Source of the DNA: Terana coerulea
Lineage: Eukaryota > Basidiomycota > Agaricomycetes > Polyporales > Phanerochaetaceae
DNA: 64,000 nt
Assembly: GCA_024811115.1 (NCBI GenBank)
Contig: JAKOGH010000480.1
Location: 1 to 64,000, forward strand
Direction: 5' to 3'
This document shows positions 1 to 12,280 of this stretch, piece by piece. The notes beneath the pieces were generated by a model. That model made no database searches, was not told where the DNA came from, and was given only the letters and a program-made list of their open reading frames with translations. Positions within the stretch are counted from its first letter, which is position 1, and each line of letters opens with the position of its first letter. The position numbers and the translations under genes were made by a program.

Positions 1-599
1 AAACTACGCAAGCATATGACAGATATCAAGCCTGAAGTTCAGTACTTACGACCCGTTACTGTTGTTCATCCGGTGTTCTTCGACAACTTGTGCAAGTGTC
101 TGAGCTGCGGTTGAAGAGCGTGCTGTGGAACTCGTGGAGCGACGGGCACTGTGAAGTGCATGGTGTTTCAGAGGAAGAAACTGCCCTCACATATCAGCTT
201 TGATGCTCGATGTGCACTCAAGCAAAAGCAGAAAGACGACGCATGCAACATTGCTTCGCGACGACAAGTCCGGAATTCTGGCGCAATTATCAGTACTTGG
301 GAAATTCCTCGTAAGCACAGCTTTCCATTACTCACCTGAGCCCTGGTAGTCTTACAATGTCACGGCGTAGAAGAAATTCTAATCTTCTTCAGTTGCAGTG
401 CCGTGACTCACCCTCTATTCAACATCATTGTTCAACTGCGGCTAACGGCACGGCAGCAGGAATAGCAGAGCATATCCGTCGTGAGTTTAATCAGATAATA
501 ACACATTTATCAGAGACTTACCACAGGTGGCCAGAGCTCCACCTACTTGAGTATCATTAGCAACGGCTTGAATACCTCGAATACCTGCAGTTACGTTTA
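1..599. other. No confident gene; possible upstream part of the transposase relic
   Basis: Only short open frames are present (62 codons at 151-339 and 67 codons at 357-560, both on the plus strand). Neither resembles a family I recognise. The frame at about 457-600 is rich in Glu, Leu, Tyr and His and runs towards the transposase relic, so it may be that gene's decayed N-terminal portion. This is inference from position only. Confidence 0.3.
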
Positions 600-2086
600 G
601 AGCAACCCGGGCAGACGCTCTGCCCTCGCGTATATCAAGCCGTTCTCGGAGCCACTTTCAACCGCAGCGGCTGGCGCCCAAGGCTATAACAACACCTCTA
701 TCACCGACGACCTGGTGGACGTCTACGCCCACTTCTGCACCCAAACACGACAGCATGAATTGGAAGCATATATGCAAACACTCACAAGTAGCTCACTTTT
801 TTTGTTTAATACCTTCTTCACTAACTACGCACGTAAAGGAATCTCCATTTCGCTTGATGCAACATTCAAGTTAGTTTGAAAGGCTTGCATCGTCAATAAA
901 GACAACAACTACGAATCCCTCGATGAAGGGTGGCTTGATCACTACCATCAATGAGTGCAATGAGGTCTTGACGTGGGTATGTTTAAGCCCGCGCTCAGCT
1001 TGTTAATATAAGTGTCAGAATACTACTGACATACCTTCATTGCAGCGCCTTTGTCAGACGCAAGCAAATGCAGAGATGGCAGAAATGCTCATGGGATACA
1101 CACGGTGTTGCGAAGAACTTGCTGTCCCTCTGCCAGAAATGGTTGTTGCCAACAATTGCTGCCACATATGGAACGCAATATTCGCCGTCATGCCCGACGT
1201 GAAGGTCCTTCTTAATGTTTACCACTTGAAGATGAGGTAAGTCTTCTCTTGTACTTGATCACGTTCAAACTTACACTAAGTTGCCACTAGGTACCTGCTT
1301 GTTGTACTCAATAATACTAAGAATCTGAGGTACTCCGGTCGGGCATGCTATTGCAGATGCCATCTTGAAGCGTCGGTCGGCGAAGGGTACCCGGCACAGT
1401 ACTGGCCAAAGGATGAGCAAGAGAGGCATTTGCGCACAGTATACGACCAATACTCGGAAGTTGGTGGTGTCTGGTCAGCTGTGGCTCCCATGGTAAGCAT
1501 TCGAAGATCTGCATAGTAACTGAATTTTCCACTTACTAGTGACTGCGATCTATTCAGGCACACGCCTGACAGCTATCTCATGTGGTCAAGGGCTGCTTGG
1601 CCCGCCCCAAGATGACATTGCGTCAGATGGAAGTCGTATTGAAGGTTCTCATAAGTACTGGAACTCGCTTATGCGGTCATACACGTCTGGCCTTGAGAAC
1701 ATCCTGTATCTCAGCCATGACTACGTTCTTCAAAGAAATATCCATGCCACGTTCGGAACTGATGGCCGGCGCTCGGCGCCCGCCCGCCCTCGACCTTTGG
1801 CTCTCACCACATCAGCCTTGTCAATGGTTTCAACAGTCTCTGGAATGAGATGCTGGGCAGGAAAAGAGGACGGAAGAAAGATGACGGACTCACTTCTTTA
1901 CCTGTCCTCAGCGCTGTCTCGAGCAATGAGACATTCAGTCTCGTTGTCTCTCTGCATGTGTCCACTTTTGGCGGCTTCATCAAGTTTGAAGACATTGAGA
2001 ATGAGGATCTGCAAGAGATGTGCCTTCACACGGGGTATTTCTACCGATTTATAGTAGGGCAAAACCTTGAAAAATCCGTGAAATGA
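600..2086 (+). pseudogene. Decayed DDE-type transposase (Agaricomycete multicopy family), frameshifted
   Basis: Pieces of one protein can be followed through several frames. They are a block with ITDDLVDVY at about 690-720, LPEMVVANNCCHIWNAIF followed by DVYHLKMR-like text at 1125-1237, QYWPKDEQER at 1400-1430, QDDIASDGSRIEGSHKYWN at 1605-1665, and GSHHISLVNGFNSLWNEML at 1800-1855. The order matches a transposase family frequent in Agaricomycete genomes (family recognition from memory, not from a search). Introns with good borders lie at about 976-1044 (GTATGT to CAG), 1238-1290 (GTAAGT to TAG) and 1492-1557. In-frame stops and at least four frame changes mean it is not translatable as it stands. 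No terminal inverted repeats or target duplications were found, so the element's ends are unknown. It sits at the edge of the CpG-poor block, as expected for an old repeat. Confidence 0.7.
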
Positions 2087-3895
2087 ATAATACTGGTGTC
2101 CCGGTTTAGGTGTGCGAGCAACCTGTACATTTCCGTGTATTTTCCTTTGTTTGGATGCATGGCAAAACCCGATCACAATGACGGCCCTTCCGGACACGTT
2201 TTCAGACTGGTCTGGGCATGCGCAATTGTAAGATGGTCACGGTTTTGTACACCGACAAAACCGTGAAGAATCTGGAAACCTTGCTCTGCTTGTGAGCCAC
2301 ACAACCGGCATACATCTCTGACCGCCATTCTAGGATGGTGCAAAGATGATCAGCTGGTATTTTTGACTGCAACTCATAGTGAGCTTCAAAGAAAACCCCT
2401 GTGCTCAAACCAATCAAGAATCAAACCTTCGTCCACAATTGAGCGCAAGGGTTGTACCTTATGTTTATTCCGAGGTTTGAACAATGCCAAAACTATGGCC
2501 CTTACTAGGGTTTTTCTTCAGGGATGAGTCTACATTTTTCCTGCCATCCTTCTGTGAAATATACTATGGTTTTGCTCTATTCCATATGTCTTAGTCATGT
2601 TCAGGTTTGCCAGCTTGTTGTCACTGCTAAATCATAACTACATTTTGATATACAGTTACTGATTGGGCAAGGGATAATCTTTGAGAGAAGCATGCGAAAA
2701 CTGTGATTTTGTGACCCAGAACTTGGACCAAGCATCAAAGCAAGGCTGCATACAAATCTTTGAAACATGTTCTGGCTGTGGGCAAAGCTCACGTGAAGAA
2801 TGTACAATAAAATAAAAACTGAAGGACCAGCATTGAAGAATCGTGACCACAATTTAAAGACATATTCAGATTGTGCTCCCTCGTATATGAATGCACTGCA
2901 CCATGAGACTCGGCCGTAAGGACCTTGTAAGAGCGTATCGTCCACTTGATGAAACATGTCAAACCCGCAGGCCACTGTCGGAGAAACGCCACAGGGAGAA
3001 GATGAGAGCAAATTTGTGCAAAGGGGATTGTTGAACTTACTAGGACAAACTATGCTGAATGTTAGTATCCAGTGTCACTCACAGTTCATCTGGCCAGCAA
3101 GGACCATCTTGTGACTAGAGTTACACTGAGACCCATATTTACATCTACAACATACAACAAAATGGATCAGCTACACTACGCAAGCACTCCAGAAGAGCAA
3201 GATGCTTACCTTTTCCACACAAAGAACATGCAAGGCTGTTTCCTAAAGTCACTGTCCTTCTCTTCCTCTTTCTTGGCTACGACCAGTGCCTCCTACCTCC
3301 TATCTGTCCTTGCTGGACCATTGTTGATCTCAGCTGCGCGGCATGGGTGGGACAGGCCTGCGTGCTCTTTTCTGCAGGCTTGTGGGGGCTGTCTTTGGTG
3401 CTTTGTGGTTATGGTTGGGTGTACAGGTGTGTTTGCAATAGTGCATGCTCCTCCTCATGATCAGCTTCTAAGTCCCATGGGCGCTGGGACGCCAGCTGTC
3501 TATGTGGCCGAGTCCCAGCATATGGTTGTCCTGCCAAGTCTCACTATAACCAAAGGGCTGTGAAGCTCCTACAGTACTAGGATATTGGTTAGACTGAACC
3601 ACACATCTCCGGGATGAGAGCAGACTGACCAGGTAAAGGTCGCGGATGGCAAAATTACCACGCCGCTCTTTCCACGCCATGTTCTGTCCTGCCTTTTTTG
3701 CGTGCTTGTTCAGGGTGCACTAATGCAGCGTCATGTGGGTCTTCTCCTTGCAAGGATGGTGGCAGCCTCAACATTGCCTGAGGTGGCTTAGGAAAGCCAT
3801 CATTACATTACATAAACCATACGTGCTCGTGGTCTACCTTCGTTTATGCCCTAGTGCATCGTTTTTAGTATGCTTCTCAGCATATACGCGTCCTG
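2087..3895. other. AT-rich, CpG-poor stretch without a supported gene
   Basis: No recognisable protein or RNA. The longest open frame is 163 codons (3072-3563, plus). It shows no family similarity I can name and has a low-complexity, Ser/Leu/Cys-rich composition. TG and CA are common and CG is rare, as in the rest of 2-11 kb, which points to old repeat-derived DNA. Confidence 0.4.
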
Positions 3896-5395
3896 GGTGT
3901 GCCAGCCATATACACAGTACAGGGCTTGCCTATTATGACTAATATTTGAGGCGGCCGAAGAGGTGCCAAAATGAGGCTTCATTGACTTAGGCAGAGTGAG
4001 ACGAGCATACTGCTGAACTGCACACTAAGTAATCATTGGGCCAGCCAGGACAGCAAAGCAACAGCATAGAAAAGCATGTGATAGCCTGTGAGTAATGGGC
4101 AATATCGAGTGAACATGGTAAGTGCAACGTAATAACGGACACAAGGAATAACTTACTTACAACTGGCCAGAATGCCATAGCCGGCCGCAAAAGTTCGTCC
4201 TCTCTACTGAAGGTCTGCGAGATGGCTTATGTTAGAATTATGGATTTGAGCTCGTGCTTGCTGTGCCCCAACACTTAGGCGCTCTGTATTTACATTTGTT
4301 TGTTATACTAATTACATGCCTAGTTGTGTACCTAACCATTGTAGTAGATAAACCTGCTGTAATGCAACATAAATGCTTGCACATTTGCCCTCCCGCCAAC
4401 AATGTTCCCCTTGCATGACCCATTATTTTGACAGCTCATACTATGGATCACAAGATGCAGTTGTATCTTATGAGCGTATGCAAACCGTTTGTGTGCCTGA
4501 ATTCCTGCTGCTAGTTGTGACAGTTTGGGCAATGTTGACCAATGTTGAAGTACACTGTGTGCGTAGTGATGTCAGAGTGTGTCCAGACTCAACGTGAACA
4601 GTCTACCTGAACTTACCCGTAGACTGAGACTTTTTGTATCTTGAACGCTAATGTTCTTCCCTTACTGGCTAAGCAATAGTATCGGTAGTTGTATCAGTTA
4701 AATGTGTGTCTCTGTCTTCAGCAGTGCTGCGTAGGCTCTTGGCTAGTAGTGTGCATGTTCTTTGAGAACTCTTCTAGCTTCTAGCCGGTGTACTGAGGAG
4801 CTTTATCTGGATTGCTATGCCAGGAGTGGTAGAACAGTGTCAGGCAACCTGAAGCTAGATGGATCTTGACTTGCTGCAACTGATGTGGAGGCTAACTTTG
4901 TTTGACTTAGGCAACCTTGCGAATATGTACAGCAGTGCACTGAGTACAATGCTAGTAGCCTACTCGGGAGGAACGGCGCAATGTCACTCAGTGAGAAGCA
5001 GCTATCATTCATGATGAGCAGTTATACACACCTTGACATACAATCCTTGTCACCTACCCACCCCTCACTCTCAATCTCACTAGCCCTGACCATTGCCCCT
5101 TAGCCTAACTCCTCATCCTACTATACATATACGTGAGCCACAGCAGTTTGTGCACTCACATAAAGAACTCTAGACCTGTGCACACATGTCACCCAGTCAA
5201 GCTCAAACAAATAGCGCTGATATCTGAACGAGTGGATTATCATCGAGCACACTATGTGCGCATGAGAACAACTTATAAAGGGATGTGAAGAGGCCGTCAA
5301 TGAACTGCATGAGGGCATAAACTCAGGATTGTGAGGGAGGTAACTTGTCAGAGACGAGTCAGTTTGCAGCTCTGAAGTGCATGACCTAATCATCG
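3896..5395. repeat. Diverged direct duplication, unit A
   Basis: This unit is collinear with 5425-6800 over its whole length at clearly reduced identity. Matching landmarks include the stretch after GCCTATTATGACTAA (3929) against GCCTATTGTAACTAA (5431). Further ones are CCTGAATTCCTGCTG (4497) against CCTGGATTCCTGCTG (5769), GAGAACTCTTCTAGCTT (4765) against GAGAATTCTTCTAGCTT (6171), ACACACCTTGACATACA (5026) against 6437, and AAACA(A)ATAGCGCTGAT against AAACAGCGCTGAGAT near the right ends. The unit has no long open frame. Splice-like ACTTACTTGCAAC motifs (minus-strand donors) sit at equal positions in both units, so the ancestor may have been a minus-strand gene or transposon. The family is not identified. 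Confidence 0.7.
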
Positions 5396-5424
5396 GTTGT
5401 GAGCTTGTCGTATGTTTGGTACAG

Positions 5425-6800
5425 AACTGGCCTATTGTAACTAACTTCTAGATGGTGGCAAAATGGTGCCGGAATAAGGCTTCAGTGAATTAGATAGAGT
5501 GGGGTGTACGTATCACTAAGCTACGCATAACTAAGCAGTGGGCCGGTCAGGACAGCAAATAGGTGACATAGAAAGCATGTAATAACTTGTGAGTAGTGAG
5601 TAAGACTGAGTGATTAGAGTGAGTGCGATGTAACAATGGATGCACAGGAAGACTTACTTGCAACTAGCTAAGGTGCCATCGCTGCCCACAAAAAAGCAGT
5701 TTTGTCACTGAATGTCTGTAAAACAGCTTGCAGTTGTGTTTTGGGAGTGTATAAGAGCATTCTATGTGCCTGGATTCCTGCTGTAATGATGACAGTTTAG
5801 GCAAAGTCGACCAACGTCAAAGTATGCAATGAATGCAACAGTGGCCGGAAAATAGCATTCCCTGTACAAGCATTCCTCAACAAAGGGCAACACACCTTGC
5901 AGCGATATGGATGTCCCTCGTGATATATGACCTGAGGACCTGCGATCTGTTTGTAAGAGTCTTGCAACTGTGTGCACAGTGATGTCAGTAGATGCGTTCA
6001 GACTTAGCACTAACAGCCTACCTGAATTCATCTGTAGAGTGCTTTTTCTATGTGTCTTAGCCTGCTTCATGACTAGCTAAGCGAGGGTGTCAGTTGTGTT
6101 GGTCAACAGGATGTGGTCTTTGTTCTTAGCAGTGCCGCACAAGCTGTTCGGTTGCAGTTTGCATGTTTTCTGAGAATTCTTCTAGCTTTCAGCCTGTGTG
6201 CTCAGGCGCTTCATCTGGATTGTTATGTTAGAGTAGTCAAACAGTATCAGGTGACCATGGGCTGGGCAGATCTTCAACTTTCTGCGACTGATGTGAAGGC
6301 TGACTTCACTTTGCCTGACCAATCCTGCAGATTTGTACTACTGTATGTATTGGGTGCAACACTGTGGCCTACTCTGACGGAACGGCGCACTGTCAGCGTG
6401 GTAAGCAGAAGCTGCCTGCCAAGATGAGAAATGATACACACCTTGACATACAGTGCTTGTTACCTGGCTCACACCTCTCACTCTCAATCTCTTCAGCTTT
6501 TACTATCACCTCTCATTCTAAGTACTATGGATGTACGTGAGCCACAGCAGCTCGCGCGACTCGTGTGGGGGAAACTGCAGGTTTGTACGTGCACGTTGTC
6601 CAGTCGAGCTTGAGCAAACAGCGCTGAGATCTGAACAGGTGAATCAACGTCAAGTACACAGTTTACACATGGGAACGACTTACGAGATGCTGCGAATAAG
6701 CCATCAATGAGCGTCATGAGCTTTGTGAGGGCATGGACTGAAACATGTCAGAGGGAATGAACGTTGGCGGAGCAGATCTGAAGTGCATGGCCTAACACGT
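5425..6800. repeat. Diverged direct duplication, unit B
   Basis: Second copy of the 3896-5395 unit, in the same orientation and nearly adjacent to it. It carries an extra segment at about 5835-5950 that has no counterpart in unit A, and it lacks other short stretches. Open frames are short (at most about 104 codons at 6113-6427) and not conserved between the two copies, which argues against an active gene. Divergence is mostly transitions of the C-to-T/G-to-A kind, judged by eye. Confidence 0.7.
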
Positions 6801-8403
6801 GCCCTGGGCATCTGTACCCTCGTTGGGCATAACTCATGTTTACATTCAAAGCGGAAAAATATAGTATAGCTGTTTGCAAAACATTAGACCGCCCTGGGGC
6901 TCCTGTATGACAGGCCCTGCTGGACAGAATGCTCTCACATGTCAATTTCTTGATTTTGTTCTTGCGGACGCTGATCTTGCAGCTGATTGATCACCTGCCT
7001 ATTTAGGTATGTTCACTTCTGGGTGATGTCAGAGTTATTTTCTATCTATTCCTGTGTTAACCATTATAATGGACTCTAAGCACTGTAACTGCCTGCTGTG
7101 GGTAATAAATGGCCTCTGAGACTAAGTTAGATATAGAAAGGGTACCACACCACTATAAGACACGACATATTATATAATCAAAAAGCTGCCAATCCTGGAA
7201 GGACAGACACACAAGCACTTGATTTTCTCACACCTGTGACTGTGCGCCTATCCACCCTTTCCACTTAAAGAAAAGAGTCAGCAAATAGGTGCTCAGTGCG
7301 CCTACCCACGCTATGGTCAAACAACGGGGATGCATGACTAATAACATAGGAGCATGAAAAGCTACCATATGAGAGTGATGTCATTGTATGCATCAGCAGG
7401 ATTATATATGCAAGAACAAAAAGAAAGAGTATGTGCAAGATCACTGCATGCAAGAATAAGATTTCAAGAAAAACAAGTGCTGCAAGATCAAAATCAAGAA
7501 ATGGGCGCGCAAATAGTATTGTCCAATGGGGTCCCTCATGGCTTATCCTTTTCAACAACTCTATTTCTCCAAGGGAGTTAAAAACCCTACTCAAAATGGC
7601 AGTTGGCGGGACACGTGGTATTAAGTGCCAAACACCAGAACAGGCAAGTGGCTGCTTCAAGGCAGCTAATTGAGACAGTATTATCAGTTGTAAAATTTTA
7701 TAATACAAGTACAAGGTACTGGATGTTCTACAATGTTTAAGCAGTCACTTTAAAGCTCATTTAGACAGAAAAGGGCTGGGTACTTCATTTCCTTAGATAC
7801 CTTAGTAGAATTTGTTACAACTGGAACCTACAACAAAGTAGCACTGTTAGGCAATAGAGGTGCCCAAAATAAATAAAGAGATTGTACACCAAAGGGTATT
7901 ATCACACACATCTACCTCACAACTTGCACTGCTAACTATTACTTATTAAAGAGTCATACTTAAGCCCAGCTTGAGCTTGTTTTTAATTAATATGAGGCTA
8001 TAATGGCATTCCAAGTGCAAGATATGTATGGCTTAGGCTTAAAATCAATTTTCCCAATCCTGACAGACTGCGTAGGACTTGATATTAGCAACAAGTGTGA
8101 CAAACAGTATTCCACCATGCAGCCTGTCAAGCGCCGAGCATCTATCATGACAAATCCTGCCACCTACCATATCAGGATGGAAGCTGGGGTTTCTCTGAAC
8201 AATAGAGTTGTTAAAAGAATAAGCTATCCCTCATATCCACTGTTTTCAGCATCTTTGTTTAGTTTTGAAGCTGTACAAATAAAGATCAAGATTTACCCTC
8301 AGAGATATGCCATTGACGCACAATGATCTATGCACCATTGCCTGCTTACTGTTCTTAGACCCCAGCCTCTAACAAGCCTTGAAGTTCTTATCCATAGCCA
8401 ATA
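6801..8403. other. AT-rich stretch without a supported gene
   Basis: Nothing recognisable. Open frames at 7265-7714 (minus, 149 codons) and 8003-8326 (plus, 107 codons) have no family resemblance. The first is Leu/Ile/Phe-rich and would be highly hydrophobic, which AT-rich noncoding DNA often mimics. Confidence 0.35.
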
Positions 8404-8670
8404 CTGTACTTTACTAACTGAAGTGGCGGCCCTTGTGACTGTGATCTAAAACATATAGTGTAAGTGCACTGTCAAGGCAAGCTATGACCTGTAACCACAT
8501 AGCCCAAGCGGTGGCAGTTGGGTAATAGTGCTGTAGGCGCAAAATTGAGGTGTGTATATGTGTAAGTCACAGAGTGTCATCAGGCTGTATGATCAGTGAC
8601 CAATGCTTCATAAGCGGCGGCCACAACCCTCTGTGACCTGTGACCATCTGCTTTAGTTAGTAAAGTGCAG
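8404..8670. mobile_element. MITE-like element with 20-bp terminal inverted repeats and TA flanks
   Basis: The left end CTGTACTTTACTAACTGAAG (8404-8423) and the right end CTTTAGTTAGTAAAGTGCAG (8651-8670) are inverted copies with two mismatches. A TA lies immediately outside each end (8402-8403 and 8671-8672). The 267-bp body has no open frame of note. TA duplication with short inverted ends is typical of non-autonomous Tc1/mariner-type elements. That assignment is inference, since no transposase relative is visible in the window. Confidence 0.6.
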
Positions 8671-8672
8671 TA

Positions 8673-11323
8673 CACCCTACAGCAGTTGTGGTTCCATTTC
8701 TGTCACTATACAGAGTAAATGGTTGCACTGTCCACTAAATACACAAGCAATACACAAGAAAGAACTTGACAACACTGTTTGCTAGAGGGCATTCAAAAAT
8801 GGTAACATCTCAATAGATCTGTGATCATTGTTTGCACAGCTTCAAATGTAAACAAAGATGGTGAACAAAGTGTAGGCCCTAGGCGGTCTAATGTTTCACA
8901 AACAGCTATAAGCAGTTTTGCAACAGACATCTTGTTCACCATTCCAGGCTACATAACCTGCAATTACTGGTAAGTATGTGACCCCTTGCATCTTTGTTGC
9001 CATCATTTTCGGCAAGCACGCCCACCTATTCAGACAAACATTCACTACTTGGGCAGATAGGTCAGAGTCGAAGAAGATGTACGACATATATAAACAAACT
9101 CACTTTGCTACTGTCACTTGCAGTGATGAGATCTCTAACTCATACATACTCTTCATCTACTCTGCATCTTTAACCACTGCTCTGGCACTCACCAGGTTGG
9201 TAGTTGGACATGCAGCTCCTGTGCCATACAACTGCACTCAAGACTGAGAACTTAATACATATATCATGTCAACTCAAGGTGTATGGGACTTGGCGTAAGA
9301 AGTAATGACAGAGTATATGATAGAACCATGTGTCTAAGCCCAGGGCACTCAATACAAACACTGTGCACCACACTCTACGCGACAAATGTCCAGCCCTCAT
9401 TCTCCAGCCCTCAAATGGGTTATATTCTCTGTGTAATGGGCAACTATTACAATTTTCTGAGAGACATTGCCAAATCTCTGCCAATCTAATGTCAGTGTTG
9501 TAGACATTCCATAATACAATGCTATACTTCACCTGAAAGAGTGAACTTAATATGTGTGGGAGGGGATAATATGCTATAGAAGCACTCGACAGTGCAGTGA
9601 CAGACAGCGGAATGGCAACGCTAGCTTATACGAAAGCATGGGAGCTGCCCTGGAGATTTCCAAAAGCCTAGAAACCAACCGTGTCAGACTATGTTGTGGA
9701 CTGAAAATGTAAGGGCCTCATCTATAGCTCTTTCACTGCTTCAGCCTGTTCAATTTGAGCTTATGAAAGCCATTCAATTGCATCTTGTGTACATGCTCAA
9801 GAGGGTTCAATTTAGCCACTGCCAGAGCAGTGGCCAAGGAGTCGTCTCTGTTGTCTACTGCAATGTCTTGTAATAAGCTAATGATGTTTCTACGCTTCAG
9901 AGAAATTGCATGAAAACTGTACAAGAGTTTCAGTATGTTGTTAATGACTGCATTAAGAGGAGGCAAGTTTTCAACAAGCTGAAATACACTGTTAAACAGA
10001 GTCTGGTAGAATTGTTAATTTACCACAGTGGTCAAAAGACAGACAACATACTGATAAGAACAATATCATCATGTGATCCCTTATATCTAACCAAGTGACC
10101 CTCATATTTGTTATAAACACATTGATGTCAAAGAGTTTGGATACAAGCGCAGAGCAGCAATGGTGAGTTAATAGTGGTCAGAAGTGATTGTACGTAAGAG
10201 AAATTATAAGCTCTCAGACCTTGGACACAACTTTCAGTGGGCTGCAGTATTTGAAGAGGACAAAATGCCTATTTTACATTGAAGATATCATCAGCTACTT
10301 GCTCTTTCAGATCGGCCAAAAGCTCAAGATTGAATGCAAAGCATCTAAAGTTGTTAATACCACATAATTGCTGCGCATCTTGTCGAGTCGGGATATCTTG
10401 GTGAGGAAATTGCAATGTCTTGGTGCCAATGTTTGTTGTACAACATTCTTGGTGTCAGTGAGTGTAGTGTCAGGGAAGCTTGGGTCAAGTAATTCTCATG
10501 CAGATCTGCAGAGGAAGTGCAGAAACCAGAATCACAGAGTATTCTGGTGACAATGTTCAGCTTATGATAGTTAAAGACAATTGCCCGTGGCACCACTACT
10601 TACATGTGTATTTCTTAGTTAGCTTTGTTGGTAACCTGAGCTAGGACTTTCAAGCCTGGCTGCAGTGAGGACTCCATTGTAAGGTCTAGCCAGGCCTATC
10701 AGAGTATCTCTCGGAAAGACAGGTTGGGAGGAGGGCCATCTTTACCATGGCATGCAAAGTCTTCAAGTGTGCTCAACAGATCCACTCCACCAAATTCGGG
10801 CAGAGCAAGTGATTGTCCTTTGAGACACAATTGCCATGAACACCTACTCACCACCAATTTTTGTCACAGTGCGGCAAGCAGTACTATCACAAATTGGTAG
10901 AAATTTATTGTAAGCATTCACAATAAGGGATCTGAATCAACACTCGTCATGCAATGGATAAATAGGAGATAAAGTCAGCATAAATATAAAATAACAGGAA
11001 ACTCATTCTGAAATCAAAAAGAAAACATCATGCAAAACCGTGATATTGATGTTCTCGACCCTTCAGATAGTAGGCAATATCGGCCCTTAAGCCTCGACGC
11101 TCGCTTTATGCACAACGTGCAGCCGATTGATGTATGCCACAATATGTGTCAGTTATAGAGGGTATGCAGCTTCTTCTCATCACTCGAGGATTAACAGGCT
11201 TACCTCTTTCTGAGTCCGGCACCTGCGGTATGCTGCAGTAACTGGAGCCATGCAGATGTATCAGCAGAGGTCAAGTGGGTGAGGCATGCACGAACCAACG
11301 AGACGATAGGGTGCAAGCTATCC
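8673..11323. other. AT-rich, CpG-poor stretch without a supported gene
   Basis: Short open frames only (longest about 89 codons) and no recognisable domain. Several 60-base lines near 9721-9840 contain no CG dinucleotide at all. GC and CG content rise from about 11.1 kb, where the first supported gene (X1) begins on the minus strand. Confidence 0.4.
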
Positions 11324-12280
11324 TCAGCCAGGAGCAGCTTCTTCTTCCCCCACGTCAAGGTGCCGGTTGATGTCATCGTGTAGCTTTTGCGTGGCGTCCT
11401 TGTGATGTTCTTGCTCTAACAAAGTAGGTAATGTGTGTGGAACTTAGCCTAACACTGATGAGGATACCATAAGTGCAATTTATTAGGAGATGCTCACCAG
11501 CCGTATGAAGAGAAGAGGCATGCTTGCTTGCACCCTCTAGTAGACATGCCGCATGATCCTGGGATATTTACAGGCCAGCTGCATGCTCGATACCATTAGC
11601 CGTAGGTCATTTTACATGCCGCAACAGGTCAACATAAACACGCAGCAGTGTGAGAAAGTACATACCAAGTGATCCTTCAAGAATGGGCCCGCGCTTATGG
11701 TGGTGTCTAACTTGTCATCGTCACCGCCAGTATCTGAATCGGAACCATCACTGCCGAAGATCTCGCGCTCCAGATCGCCATTAGGCTCGGATTGAAGAGA
11801 GGGTCGGGCGTTCAAGGAGCTCAAGCTTGAAACCGAACGGCCCATGGGTTTACTTCCTCGGTTTCAGTCTTCTCGGTTCGGCAAGCATGGCCCTCGCCCT
11901 ACATAAGCATTAGTAACCAGATACAAGCTTATCCAAAAATACAGCCTACCATAATCTTCCCTTCATCGTCAGTCTATAATGACCCGAGCCTTTGGCAGGG
12001 AGCGAAGTGTCGCATCCTTGACCTGTACACGTACTAGAGTCAATTTAAATCCGAGTAGAAGGAAGAGGCACTCGTACCAAGGTCAACAGGTAGCTGGTGA
12101 TACGAAGCGTGAGCTTGCACCCCAACCGCCTGGCCACTGCTTCGCACTACGAGACGGGTCAGGCGTGTAGAAGTGGGGGAGATCTTTGGGCTTACTATGT
12201 CCGATAACGTCCGACACGGTGAAGGTCGGGCTTGAGGAGTGTGTAGCGAAGTGGGCGAGAGCAGCATTGCACGCTGACAT
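11324..12280 (-). CDS. Gene X1: uncharacterised protein, acidic middle and helical C-terminus
   Basis: Function unknown. The start ATG (12280) begins a frame with the motif CNAALAHFATHSSS, also present at the start of X2 and, as CDAALAHYAT, in Y1/Y2. The reading continues through several exons. One ends near GTACGAGTGC and resumes as VRVQVKDATLRSLPKARV. The first clearly X1-specific exon (about 11670-11865) encodes an Asp/Ser/Gly-rich acidic segment with DGSDSDTGGDDDK. Two short C-terminal exons give ACLLEGASKHASSLHTA and EQEHHKDATQKLHDDINRHL, probably helical or coiled-coil, ending at TGA 11324-11326. The 5' part lies in inverted-repeat arm 1a and is nearly identical to X2. The 3' part outside the arm is unrelated in sequence but similar in layout. 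It is transcribed divergently from Z1. A G5 run at 12174 is C4 in X2, so one of the two is frameshifted. Confidence 0.5.

Noticed and set aside
3072..3563. 163-codon open frame on the plus strand
   Set aside because: Lies in CpG-poor, decayed DNA, shows no family resemblance, no introns, and hydrophobic low-complexity text; probably chance.
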